Of a stretch of DNA of 64,000 nt, positions 42,740 through 53,514 are shown piece by piece (position 1 is the stretch's first letter; each line of letters begins with the position of its first letter). Source of the DNA: Leptidea sinapis (taxonomy: Eukaryota > Arthropoda > Insecta > Lepidoptera > Pieridae); NCBI RefSeq assembly GCF_905404315.1, contig NC_066267.1:7020501-7084500 (forward strand). Reading direction: 5' to 3'. The position numbers were made by a program, and so were the translations under genes. The notes under the pieces are model-generated. The model saw nothing but the letters and a program-made list of their open reading frames with translations. It was not told the DNA's origin and did no database searches.

Positions 42740-43232
42740 AATATGAGAATAAGGGACGAGACGAGCAGGACGTTCAGCTGATGGTAATTGATACACCCTG
42801 CGCATTACAATGCGGTGCCGCTCAGGATTCTTGAAAGACACGGATATAAGTACAATTTTTTTTTTATTTAAACTTAGCTAGATCAATTTCTCGCTCCCGA
42901 AACTACCTGTATACTAAATTTCATTAAAATCGCCTTTCATTGGAGCCGTGTCCGAGATTCAGAATATTGTATATATATACTAGCTGACCCAGCAAACGTT
43001 GTATTGCCGATATTAAAATCGCGATACAAAAGTAACTGCAACTCTAAGCGGCACTACATTTGCGCTCGTCACCTTGAGACATAAGATGTTAATTCTCATT
43101 TGCCCAGTAATTTCACTAACTACAGACCGAAACACAGTAATGTTTACACATTACTGCTTCACGGCAGAAATAGCCGCCGTTGTGGTAACCATGATCTAGC
43201 TGGTATCCTGTGCAAAGGAGCCTCTCACTGGT
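42740..43232 (+). repeat. SINE-like dispersed element (GGGACGAGACG family), copy 8, split by Helitron pieces
   Basis: The 5' part (about 42740-42837) stops inside the loop of hairpin one, and the 3' part resumes near 43035 with 'taagcggcactacatttg'. The roughly 195 bases between hold two Helitron pieces, including the reverse end 'ctagctgacccagcaaacg' at 42980. Confidence 0.75.
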
Positions 43233-43254
43233 AAACAACAAAGCAAACAAAGGT

Positions 43255-43335
43255 TAACAGTCAACCTCAATTTTTTCAACGTTTTCACATCTGTCACAGT
43301 CTAGACGTATAAAAGGACCAAGCATAATATATCCT
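43255..43335 (-). mobile_element. MITE with TTATACGTCTAGATAGA termini, end fragment
   Basis: 'aacgttttcacatctgtcac' and 'agtctagacgtataaaag' match one end of the family. Confidence 0.55.
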
Positions 43336-43338
43336 TTA

Positions 43339-43738
43339 CTAGCTGACCCGGCAGACTTCGTACTGCCTCAATCGAAAAGACCTAAACTTTTATATAAAAT
43401 AAACTTAAAACAAACAATAGGAATACTTTTTTCAAGTGTTACCCGTGTTTTAAGGAAGTTTATTTTTTATTTCCTTGGAAAGTTAGACAGATTATAGATA
43501 GTTAGTTATTCATTTTAAACTATTATTTTTATTTGATTTCCGAACGACGGGGGACACGTCGAAGGAAAATCAAAATTGTTGTTTTTATTTAAATCCGAGG
43601 ATTTTCATGTTTATTCAAACCTTTTAAACCTTCCCTGGACTTCCACAAATAATTCGAGACCAAAATTAGCCAAATCGGTCCAGGCGTTCTCGAGTTTAAG
43701 CGAGACTAACGAACAGCAATTCATTTTTATATATAAAG
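43339..43738 (-). mobile_element. Non-autonomous Helitron (GAATTGCTGTTCG family), GGCAG-hairpin variant, copy 1
   Basis: Reverse 3' end 'ctagctgacccggcagactt' with the hairpin GGCAG-acttcgta-CTGCC. The 5' end 'gaacagcaattcattttta' is shared with 24926-25300. Confidence 0.8.
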
Positions 43739-43977
43739 ACAATATTTTTAACATCTAGTGATACATCCGGTATATGAATAAAGTCATTTACTATTGGCCT
43801 TCATTGTCGGTTTTTTCACTTCCTACTGTAGTTTTCTTTCAAACACATCTCCGGGGAAGCGTATTAAGATTATTGTGATTGTACTCGGCACGGCACAATA
43901 CATAGACTTATTACAGCAATAGGAATAAATTAAGATTCGAACAATGAAAAATGATCGTTATATATTTTATTTAAAAA

Positions 43978-44372
43978 AAACTGTGCAAGTGCGACTCGGA
44001 GTCGCCCGCCGAGGGTTCCGTATATTTTTTTTTATGATTTAACTACAAATATATAGTTTTCAGATTTTTTCCTATCTTTGTTGTACTTATAATACAATAT
44101 TACTTCCGATACTTACTACCGATCAACGGCAATTGCCCTATAAATTTTGATCCTCTTGAGAGTGTTGAAATATACGTTTTTATCGGTCGTATCTTGTTGT
44201 TTTTTCGTTAATTAAATATTTGATTTTTTCACAGCTTCATGAGACTATAGACCTGAATATATCGTTTTAATTTCAACTCGATGCCTCAACGGGTCCTCGA
44301 GATAAACGGTCTCGACAGACAAACAGACGGAAGTACAATAAAGTGATCCTATAAGGGTTACCCTTGCTTTTT
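43978..44372 (+). repeat. Retroelement-derived dispersed repeat
   Basis: 'gtgcaagtgcgactcggagt' with 'cgagggttccgta' through 'agacaaacagacggaagtac' and 'aaagtgatcctataagggtt' has the look of a common lepidopteran retroelement tail. Clade not assigned. Confidence 0.5.
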
Positions 44373-44592
44373 TTATCTATGGAAAGCCTAAAAATCAGCA
44401 CTTTACGTAAAAATTATAACTTAACGATGAAAAGTAATGTTTTGATTGATTTAGTTGTTAGGTAAGAGTTCCGCGTTTATATACATCCGATTAATAATAA
44501 TAATAATCTTTATTTGTGAAAGCTGCCACCAATTTTTTTTACAGATACAATAGATATGAACAATGAACATTATATGAATAAAAGAAAAAAAT

Positions 44593-45053
44593 GACGTGTG
44601 GCACTCGGGGACTGCCGCGGTAAAGCTATTGCATAGCATTTTTTATCAACTTATGCAATTATAATTTTTTATTTATTTTATTTATGTAGTATTATTTTTT
44701 GATAAAATTAATTTTAAAAAAAGGAAACGGGAAGTGAGTAAAATTTTACTTGCAAGATTTGATTACAGACAGACAACGGGACAGGTGAAACTAAATAAAA
44801 ATGCTTGTCATAATAATAAGAATTAAAATAACGTGATAAAAAAATAAAGAAATTAAAAAAAATCAAGATGTACCCCAGGCTCGAACATGGGACCTTTTGC
44901 ACAAAAAGCATACGTAATAACCGCTGTTCCACGGCAACTGTAATGACCGTGCCGAAATATCTATATACATGTAGTAAGTGTTAGGTTATTTTCGGTACGG
45001 AATTTCTGGATTCGGTCAAAGCCCGCGATAGAAGCTATGCAATAGCTTAAAAA
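44593..45053 (-). mobile_element. tRNA-derived SINE with inverted-repeat termini, copy 2
   Basis: Same layout as 5804-6263: framing AGCTATTGCATAGC and GCTATGCAATAGCTT, and a minus-strand tRNA-like head near 44877-44940 with a changed T-arm (GGTTCGAGCCTGGG on one side, CCATG on the other). It has several small insertions and deletions relative to copy 1. Confidence 0.7.
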
Positions 45054-45322
45054 CAATAAAAAAAAAGAGATATTAATGATATACAAACACGGAAGGATTA
45101 TTTTTAAAACTTAGTATGATAATGAACAAGGCGGCAGAGCAATTCGTTAAAAGGAAAGTTCTCTCAACAAACGTTAGGACGTATATTAGTAACAGTGATA
45201 CTATGAACTTCCTAGATTATTTTTCATGCAAGCCAACGTGGCACTAATGTGTTAAAAAATAATTATAACATCTAAATATTTATCGTATCCTATTTCCAAC
45301 AAATCTCAAACTTTAATCTTTA

Positions 45323-45759
45323 TATATATATATTTCTTGTGTGCGTGTGTATATCACTGAACTCCTCCTAGACGGCTGGACCGAGTTTGATGAAATTTGT
45401 TGTGTGAGTTCAAGGGGATTCGAGGATGGTTTACATTCACAATTGAACTACCTCCTAAACGGCTGGACCGATTTTGATGATATTTTTGTGTGTTCCAGTG
45501 AATTTGAGATTGGTGTGTGTCTTCAGGTGGATTCGAGAATGGTTTAGATTCACAATTAAACTACCTATTAAACGGCTGGACAGATTTTGATGATTTATTC
45601 GTTTGTTTCAGTGAATTTGAGATTGGTTTAGATTCTCAATTCCGTCCATATAATATAATTCTCCTGCTCATGTGTATGTTAGTGAACTGCTCCTAACGGC
45701 TGGACCGATTTTTCAAATTTAAGACGTATGTACAGGACAACGTCTGTTGGGTCCATTAG
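45323..45759 (+). mobile_element. Helitron-like element with internal tandem repeats
   Basis: Three to four tandem copies of about 100 bases each contain 'aaacggctggaccgattttg' or close variants. The end 'gacaacgtctgttgggtcc' followed by 'attag' is a decayed Helitron terminus. Confidence 0.6.
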
Positions 45760-45880
45760 TTAATTTATAAATCTTGAAGGACAGGCATTTACGTAAATGC
45801 CCAGTAGTATACAAAAACATAATAAAATGCATAAGTAATATAAAATATTATAGATAAAATCACAGAATAAAAGACATCCA

Positions 45881-46216
45881 CTTAGATTAAGGATTGGTCT
45901 CCGCTGCGCTCCACGTAGATACCGCAGGCGTAGTCGCGAACTGCGGCAACTAATACTACGTCCAAGTGGGCGTACTCGAGCCAGTCTCGAACAATGTGTG
46001 ACGTTAAACGTTAAAGAATACTACAAGAAATAAGAAAGACACTGGGATCACATATCATTGGTAAGTGTTTTGTATTTTATTAATTTCAATGTAAAATAAC
46101 ACGAAGCGTATGTTACAAAGTTTGAAAGATGCCATTGAGTGTCAAGATGCCACACAAACATCTTAGGTAGTGCGGTATCTAGCTGGAGCGCAGCGGAGAC
46201 CAATCCTTATTCTAAG
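45881..46216. mobile_element. TIR element (CTTAGAT..GGTCTCCGC family), copy 1
   Basis: The left end CTTAGATTAAGGATTGGTCT pairs with the inverted right end CTTAGAATAAGGATTGGTCT. The perfect part continues through CCGCTGCGCTCCA. The interior 'cgagccagtctcgaacaatg' is shared with copies at 53076 and 57221. Flanking octamers GACATCCA and TATATCCA agree at 6 of 8, weak support for an 8 bp duplication. Confidence 0.75.
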
Positions 46217-46329
46217 TATATCCATTAAGATGAAATGAACCAAAAAACCGCGCCGAATAAACATTTATCTGTCATATCGTGAATGACAATCACAGTTGTC
46301 AATTGACAACCAATTATTTTTATAAAGTA

Positions 46330-46455
46330 CTAGTTGACCCGACAGACGTTGTTCTGTATATAATAAACAAAATAATGTTTTTATATGAATTAGTCAATAA
46401 TAGAAAATATGTCCATACGAAACAAATATTAGAAATAAGAATAATTGCTTTAGAT
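46330..46455 (-). mobile_element. Helitron 3'-end fragment (ACAGA-hairpin group)
   Basis: 'ctagttgacccgacagacg' with hairpin ACAGA-cgttgt-TCTGT and the shared 'aataatgtttttatatgaat'. Confidence 0.65.
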
Positions 46456-46729
46456 TGTAAATTTTCTCCCACAATGAGAACAGCCACTTCATCAATGATG
46501 GGTGAATTAAACCTCCTTGTGTGCAACCGGTGTTCACCGACAGGTGTGGAATTCTAAGCTTATATAGTATATACTTCATTGTTAGAGCGACAAACTTAAG
46601 ATTTATCAGTCTACAAAAAAATAATCTGATAGATAGTTAACAACTATTGTTAATAGATAATAGATTATCTACAGTTAGCTAAAATTAAATTTATTTTTAC
46701 CTCCTGAGAAAGATAGTGAGATAATATAA

Positions 46730-47210
46730 AGATTCGCCGCCGGCCGAAGAAACGGCCGCATGAAATCGACAATCTTTTCGTCATGGGTGTCGTTTTTATA
46801 GTTTTTGAGGATGTTGAAACTGATAGTGCTGTCAAAATGTAAATCCAAGGTGGAGCTACATGAAATTATCAACTTTTTATCATGGGTGTTGTTTTCATGA
46901 TTCTTGAGGGTGTTGAAGCCGATAATGCTGGACTTAAAAGAAACGAAGACTCAAACATAAATGGTGTGTTTACCGACACTCCCGAAAATCTCAAAAATGA
47001 TACCCATATTGATTTTATAGAAAATGTCACATCCGCCATCTTGGACCTTGAAATGGGTGTCATATTTGTAATTCCACTCCCGAAAATCTCGACACTCCTG
47101 AAAATCTCGAAAATAATCCCCCATTATTTTTTATTATAAAAGTCACATCCGCCATCTTGGATCTCAAAATAGATGTCATATTCGTTATTGACACTCACGA
47201 AAACAATAAT
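46730..47210. repeat. Degenerate internal direct repeats
   Basis: 'tcatgggtgtcgtttttata' recurs about 100 bases on as 'tcatgggtgttgttttcatg'. 'gtcacatccgccatcttgga' occurs twice about 120 bases apart. The open frames here (46882-47139 and its antisense) arise from these repeats. Origin unknown. Confidence 0.55.
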
Positions 47211-47913
47211 TGCCCCGTCTATACATGTTCGTGGGATGACTGCAGGGAAGAGTTCAACGGACATTGTTTAAAAACACATATTTCAAAGCTCAATATTATA
47301 AAATAAAATATTCGACGACAATTAAAAAAACATTCCAAAAAAAATATTTCCAAGAAAAACATTCAATAAAATGTTGTTTAAAAACATTACATAACAGTCA
47401 TCATGTAGACTGTAATATTGCATTATACACTGTACAGCTATCATACATACACTATACATAAAAATCTCTGCAACGCCCCATAAGGAGCTTCGTTCCAAAA
47501 CTCCTTTTTTAAAGTCGGTTAGAAAAATAACTTGACAACCCTATTGCTTCAATGTAGTGTACGCACATATAAGTAAGTATTTTATCAACAAGGCTTAGTT
47601 TCCGTACTGATACATGTCTACTGTGGCTATACTTACAATGTAGCTAGGTCAGTGTATACTGTGCTTTAATATATATTGCTGTATATTATAGCTGTCTGTG
47701 ATGGACTTCAAAATCGGATATTGATAGCTCAGTCGGCGAAGGCATGCCACAAAGATAGTAACCTGATACAAAAGCTAGTCAGAAGGTATGTTGTGCGTCC
47801 ACGGTCGATGCGGCCAAGTGCGTGAAGCGTGTTGGGTTACGACACGCTGCCTGCCCGAGGACCGACCCTGATCATGGACTTGCCTTCTTGAAAATCCTTC
47901 CGTACTAACATCA
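47211..47913. other. Gene-free segment
   Basis: A solo terminus like that of the 8084/18256 elements occurs near 47480 ('ataaggagcttcgttcc'). A weak tRNA-like 'gatagctcagtcggcg' lies near 47724. No gene recognised. Confidence 0.4.
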
Positions 47914-48108
47914 TTTATACGTCTAGATAAACTGTACAGCTGTGAAAACCGCAAAAAAATTAAGCATAGAACACACCTCTATTTTGAGCAATACGCGCAC
48001 TCTAACACAAAGTGTCATACAAATCGCGAGTGTGGACGTATCTGTCACGCACGCTAAAATAATAAAACTGGCAAAGCAAGAGGCTCTATCTCGACGTATA
48101 AATTATAT
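47914..48108 (+). mobile_element. MITE with TTATACGTCTAGATAGA termini, full-length copy
   Basis: Both ends are visible: 'tttatacgtctagataaact' and 'gctctatctcgacgtataaa'. It directly abuts the Helitron beginning at 48108. Confidence 0.75.
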
Positions 48109-49640
48109 ATATAAAAGAGATTTCCACTGATAATTGACTCATCACGAAATCTCAGAAACTACAAAGCCTACAAACTTGGAATTGGAATTTGGAAGGTAAG
48201 TTCTTTCTAGGACGTAGGAGTCGCACTAAGAAACTTCTCCTCTAAGGGGGTGAAAGGGGGGGTCGAAGGTTGTATGAAAATCATAGTCATAGTCAAGTTT
48301 TTGAAGTTGGAGACGTGAAAATCGACATTTAGGTTAAAATAATAAAAATCTGTATAAGTCATTTTGGGAAGTCCTCTTTTAAGGATGGTAAAAAAGGGGG
48401 GTAAAGATTATATAGAAAACTTGTAACTATAGTTATTTCAACTTAAAATTTGATATTTAGGTTCTTTATAGGGGGCAAGTGCCCCCTATAAGTGAAAAAA
48501 GGATGCTATGAAAATCCCCCACGCCAAACGGGGTGAAATGGGAGTTGGAAGGTTCTATGAAAGTCCTATGTTTTTGAAGTTAGAGACGAAATATAATAAT
48601 AATAATGAAAATCTATACCTATACGTTGTTTTGGAAAATCTCCCCTTAAGGGTGGTTAAATAGGGGATGAAATTTTGTATGCGAACTTTTAAATTATTGG
48701 AAGTTAAAATTACTTTTTTAGGCAGTAGGTATCAGCTAAGAAAAGATTTTACGAAAATCCTCCCAATGTTGGATGAAAGTCTTATGAAGTTCAGCCGTAG
48801 TGGTATTTTTGTATAGGTACTTATATAATCAAAATACCTTTGACACCTACCCTTTCAATGATAAAATTATCAAATAAAAAAATTGTTATACTTAGTCATT
48901 TAGAAGAGTGATTGCTTGATGGAGGCAAGACGGCCCATTCTCCTTTCAAATTACCTTTGACCCTGAACACGGCACAAGTGCTTCGAGAAGACAAAATTAT
49001 TGTATGGAATGAGTGTACTATGGCCCATAAGAAAGTTATTGAAGCTCTAAATAGGACTCTCCAAGATATAAGGAATTGTAACCGACTTATGGGCGGAGTC
49101 ACGGTACTATTGACTGGTGACTTCAAGAAGTGGAGGCTTGCCTTAAGTCATCAGTTCTATGGGCTAAAGTTAATATTTTGTCCTCTAAAGAAAATATGGG
49201 TGTCTATCTTCAACATGGTTCAAAGCTCTCCAATTTGTTGCTAGACATTGTTGATGGAAACATTTTGGAGGAGGTATGTAAAATAAACATTCCCAGTACC
49301 CTTGTTCATGTTATGAGAGATCTGATTAGCTTAACGGACAGAATCTTCCCCGATATTGTTCAACCTGGAATAAGATTGAAAAATAGAGAAACCTCTTCTT
49401 TCTACAAGAAACGACTCAACTAACAGTATTCATAATTTTTAGTTAGTTAAAATAAAATATGAATCTTTAGACACTGTACTGGAGTTCGATGATGCTGTGC
49501 ATTATCTTGTAGAGTTTCTTCACACTCTTGAGCCACCAGGAATATCACCTGACATGCTTTACCTCAAAGTTGGCGCTCCAATTATTTAATGCGCAATCTA
49601 AACCCTCCAAAACTTTGCAACTAAACTCTAACTCTATTTA
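48108..49640 (+). mobile_element. Decayed autonomous-type Helitron
   Basis: The 5' non-coding part (from 'tatatataaaagagatttcc') resembles the starts at 4621 and 25291. A helicase relic lies at 48917-49610. The 3' terminus was not found, and the frame ends just past the 'NLNPPKLCN' coding stretch. Confidence 0.65.
48917..49610 (+). pseudogene. Helitron PIF1-like helicase remnant
   Basis: Parts of the helicase domain of a RepHel protein, which unwinds DNA for rolling-circle transposition. The first part has GGKTAHSPFKLPL, then a Walker-B-like IIVWNECTMAHK, EALNRTLQDIR and GGVTVLLTGDF. A second part (from about 49130, another frame) has ACLKSSVLW and SLTDRIFPDIV. A third (about 49455-49610) has EFLHTLEPPGISPDMLYLKV and RNLNPPKLCN. 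Asp of the usual WDE motif is Asn here (WNE). Frameshifts, stops and missing segments between parts show that it is dead. The Rep nuclease domain was not seen. Confidence 0.8.
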
Positions 49641-49721
49641 ATTTTATTTATTGTTAACTCTATTCAATGAAACAAATAGATTTATAGAAATTTTACAAAT
49701 TTTGGATTAAGGGGTACAATA

Positions 49722-50977
49722 CGAGCGGCACACTGAAATGATCGGGAATAAGAAAAACCACATGCACGGTTTAGCTAAATATTATTTTATTGTTTTTCGA
49801 AGTATTCTCCATTCAACTTAATGCACTTTTCCATTCGTGCAAACCAATCATTAAAACAGTAATTCCAGTCTCAAGTTGATGTAGACAAAATGGCTGATTT
49901 GTAAGCTTCCACAGCTGCTTCGGAGTCTGCAAACCGTTGACCGCGTAATAAATCTTTCATTCTACGGAATGTAAAGAAATCGTTTGGGCTTAGATTAGGA
50001 CTTTACGGAAGATGCCCCATGAGCTCAACGTTTTCCTGCTTCAAAAAATCATTTGTCTTCCGAGTCGTATGGATATGTAAGATGATGTGACGTTTCCGGT
50101 TTTTTTTTCGAAGTTCTGCTATCATTTCGGGCAAACAAACCGTGATATACCACTCCACCGTTTTGCGTTCCTGTAAAGGAATTGTTGCCCCTTTTTCGAG
50201 ACAAACGTAGCGACCATTTTCTTTGATACACTGCGGCAGCGAACCACTTTCGTTGGTTTGACCTCGTCTTCGAAGACTCAAAGTTCCGACTGATGTTTCT
50301 TTCAGGTTCGTATGAATATATATTAATACATAATTCGTCACCTGAGACGATATTAGAAACGGCATTTGACTTTCCTCCGTTGAAGCGTTGCAGAGTATTT
50401 CGGCACCAATCTACACGAGCCGCCTTTTGCTCTTCGGACAAATTATGGGGAACCCAGCGGGAAACTAGCTTTCTTTCACACAGCTCACTATGTAATATCG
50501 AATGAATTGCACTCATTTCGATACTGATAACAGCCTCAATCTGCTCATATGTCACATGACGGTCATCTAATATAATATTTCGCACAGTTGCGATGTTTTC
50601 AGATGTGACCGCTATTCTTGGTCGACCTGCAGAAGAAACAGTGCTGAGCGACACACGACGGCATACCAGCGGTATATTGTCGTTTGACTCGGTGCTTTAA
50701 CATCATAATAAATCGAAACAAGTTCGCTGAGACATTTATCTTGAGATAAACCGACGGTAATTGTGATAAATTATGGAACGGAAATGTTCACACGTGAGCT
50801 CCATTTCTGTTAACGACGTGTCAACTTACAACCAACATAGTTTTTGTTTTTGAACTTTTTTTTTAATTGTATGAATGTCATTAAGATTCTAAGAGGCCAG
50901 TATTGAAATTCTAAAAAATGTTTTATTGTATCTCAATCCGAAATATTCTATTCCCGATCATTTCAGTGTGCCCCTCG
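49722..50977 (-). mobile_element. Mariner transposon, complete ends
   Basis: 1256 bp, typical for mariner. Terminal inverted repeats of 29 bp (49722-49750 and 50949-50977; starting CGAGCGGCACACTGAAATG on the left) differ at one position. TA flanks both sides (49720-49721 and 50978-50979), the mariner target duplication. It encodes a broken transposase on the minus strand. Confidence 0.93.
49790..50740 (-). pseudogene. Mariner transposase, frameshifted and inactive
   Basis: Mariner cut-and-paste transposase remnant. The part at 50654 downward has GRPRIAVTSENIATVRNII, LVSRWVPHNLSEEQKAARVD, and a first catalytic block IVSGDE. A shift of frame near 50350 leads to ATIPLQERKTVEWYITVCLP, FLKQENVELMGHLP and, after a stop, SPNLSPNDFF, the block with the last catalytic Asp. 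The second catalytic Asp, expected in the LHxDN block, is lost (LHIHTT). N-terminal helix-turn-helix remnants lie at about 50650-50740. It is not functional. Confidence 0.9.
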
Positions 50978-50979
50978 TA

Positions 50980-51344
50980 TATATTCTGTTCGAGATAATA
51001 ATGAGGGTGGTTTAGTTGTTAAGGCTGAAAACAAAAACGAATACAAAAATTCAGATACCTACGTATTAATAATAATATTATGTGTAAATTACTAAACTCT
51101 ATCAAATACATGATTATGTGTATTATTAAAACTTTGGCTTATGAAAAATATTATTGACAGAGCACATAGTTGATTTATTGTGTGTGTATTTGTAATGGCT
51201 ATACACAAAATCTTTTTAGCTGGTTATAAATATTTCATTCATCGAACACCACGTTAATAACATAAAACTTATAAAAACCGATCTGTTTATGTTTACTTCA
51301 ATACGGCTGGACCAATTTTGTAGAATTGTTCAGGCAATATTCAG
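50980..51344. other. Gene-free segment, nothing recognised
   Basis: Only a weak Helitron-like 'acggctggaccaattttg' near 51303. Confidence 0.35.
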
Positions 51345-51348
51345 TTAA

Positions 51349-51777
51349 GGCGATGGGTAAGCATTAAACACGCAAACAACGTGTTTTTAGACAAATTTGA
51401 TGGTTAAAATATAGCATTTGGAGCTATGAACACTACTTAATCCTGTTATAAATACCCGTAAGTCTTATTTGTAGGTTGCTAATGCTTGCTGTTGGTTATA
51501 GTTAACACTCGAGAGCCTTTTTGAACTACCAGTTTTCTTTGCAGTTAAACAAGTTTTTTCGCATGGCATGACGCATTTGTTTAGTACTACTCTCAGAAAA
51601 GTTATTCTTATAGCTTGTACTTCTTTGTGTAGGTAAATTTATTCAGATAAGTCATGAATAACGAGGATTGTAGGCATATAAACTGTTAAAATGTTACGTT
51701 TTCCACGCAAGAATTTCGAAAATATTGGCTTTGCCGTGTACTTATATCGCTCAAGGTCGCTGGCATTTAGTGTCACC
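51349..51777. mobile_element. TTAA-flanked MITE (piggyBac-like), copy 2
   Basis: TTAA at 51345-51348 and 51778-51781, with ends GGCGA..TCACC. It aligns over almost its whole length with 30796-31235, with scattered substitutions and indels. Confidence 0.7.
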
Positions 51778-51929
51778 TTAAGCCCTGCGATTGATCCAGT
51801 GAAGTTGGGTTATTGATCGGATTTCCATCTTTTTTGGTTATAATTCTGTGCCATATTTTGTCATAAGTGAAACTGAAACATTTATAGTATTTTAATTCAA
51901 ATAAATAACAAAGCGTATCTGTTTGATTA

Positions 51930-52037
51930 TTTTCTTAATTACATGTTTTTTTTTATACATGGCTGCTAATGCTCACCCCCTACAGATGTCATCTTGCTAT
52001 AAAGTGCTTCCCGTGCGAAGCCGGGGCGGGTTGCTAG
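51930..52037 (+). mobile_element. Helitron 3' end (GCGAAGCCGGGGCGG type)
   Basis: 'cccgtgcgaagccggggcgg' then GTTGCTAG, ending at 52037. CCCG-tgcgaag-CCGGG forms the short terminal hairpin. This is a different Helitron family from those ending GGGTCAGCTAG. The 5' limit is uncertain. Confidence 0.6.
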
Positions 52038-52449
52038 ACATAATACAATCATCATTGTATCAATAGAACTACGTAGGTATTGATTATAATTGATTGACGC
52101 CATGATACCGTGCTATTATATTACGAATAGTAAAATAATTTTGATCATTATTATAATAAATGAATGGAGCCTTCATTATTAGAACAATATGTGTCTTCCT
52201 GAATGATTAATAATAATGGCGTTAACAGGCCTACGTAGAAAGATCTGTTTCTTTTGTTATTTATTTTTAAACCGTCAACTCCTAATATTATAGATACCTA
52301 TCGTGTTCTGTTGTGTTACGATATCTTCATAGAACAAAAAAAGTTTGGAAAATCCAAAAGTGCCTCGCCTCATAATCTCATTTTCCATAATATTCTAAAT
52401 AAGGTAAAAATGAGTGATGAAAATGACAGAAGTACACGGGTATACTACT
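52038..52449. other. Gene-free segment, nothing recognised
   Basis: No structure recognised. Confidence 0.3.
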
Positions 52450-52625
52450 CATATAATAATATACTTGAATGAGTTTCTTGCCATTTCTTCTTCTCATTTT
52501 AATGATTGTGAGTTGATCTTTAGCTCAACTCTTTCCGAAGTGGCGGTGGATAATAAAGAAAATAAAACTTTTAACATTTGTCATTTCCTTGACTCTACAT
52601 GAATAAACTGATTTTGATTTGATTT
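52450..52625 (+). mobile_element. LINE 3' tail ending in TGATTTGATT repeats, copy 1
   Basis: 'gagtttcttgccatttcttc' through 'catgaataaactgattttg' and the repeat 'atttgatttgg'. An inverted relative spans 63425-63700, and a fragment lies near 55222-55330. Confidence 0.65.
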
Positions 52626-52750
52626 GGTTTAATTTGAAGATTAAAACAATTAAATTATCAAATGGTCTTCTATGCTGCCCTATAATTGTGAAGTCTGTCA
52701 ACAATATAGTGTAATCGATATCCAGTTGTATATTAGTTTTTTATAAAGAA

Positions 52751-53060
52751 CTAGCTGACCCAGCCAACTTTGTATTGCCATATAAAGTAATAAAAAAAAT
52801 TCAATAATTAAAATTATTATTTTAATATTACTAAGATAGATGACGACCGATTCTCGGACTTACCAAATATATCGTACTAGAATAATTATTATATTCGATT
52901 GCCATCTTGTAACCCTATTGAGGATGAAACAGAATTATATAAAAATCGCAGTACAAAAATAGGTGTTGATCGCAGAAGGATGAAAATTTTAAAGTTGTAC
53001 CTATGTATTTTGTAATGCTGAATCTTATTAAATTAAAAAAAAAAATAAAAATAAATCACA
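52751..53060 (-). mobile_element. Helitron, reverse copy, 5' end indistinct
   Basis: 'ctagctgacccagccaactt' is the 3' end. The body includes 'taggtgttgatcgcagaagg'. The hairpin is decayed. Confidence 0.6.
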
Positions 53061-53075
53061 GGGGTATAACCGATT

Positions 53076-53514
53076 CTCAGATTATGGATCGGTCTCCGCT
53101 GCGCTCCATTTAGATACCGCAGGCGTAGTCGCAAAGTGCGACAACTAATACTACGCCCAAGTGGGCGTACTTGAACCAGTCTCGAACAATGTGTGACGTT
53201 GACGTACCACATGTTCTGTTAAACTTTGCTAATAATTGAAACTAAAATGGTTGCTCAGTAAAACTCTGTAAAATTAATACTACAAGGAATAGGAAAGACA
53301 CTGCAATCACATATCATCAGGGTAAGTATTTTGTATTTTATTAATTTTAATGTAAAATGACACGAAGCTTATGTTACAAAAATTGAAAGATGCCATTGAG
53401 TGTCAAGATGCAACGCACACAAGTATCTAATAGTTGCCGTTATATAAAAGCTATTGTTCTTAGGTAGTGCGGTATCTAGTTGGATAGCAGCGGAGACCAA
53501 TACCTCATCTAAAG
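53076..53514. mobile_element. TIR element (CTTAGAT..GGTCTCCGC family), copy 2, uninterrupted
   Basis: Left end 'ctcagattatggatcggtct'; right end (inverted) 'ctttagatgaggtattggtc'. Its interior carries the undisturbed sequence 'taaaattaatactacaagg', which in copy 3 is split by a Helitron. Confidence 0.75.

Noticed and set aside
45341..45547. Repeated open frame with LLDGWTEFDE/LLNGWTDFDD units
   Set aside because: Product of the tandem units in a Helitron-like element, not a protein repeat gene.
45323..45759. CRISPR-like regular repeats
   Set aside because: Units are contiguous, about 100 bases long, without unique spacers, and in a eukaryotic genome.
47724..47800. 'gatagctcagtcggcg' resembling a tRNA D-arm
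   Set aside because: No B box or T-arm at the right distance, and no second copy.
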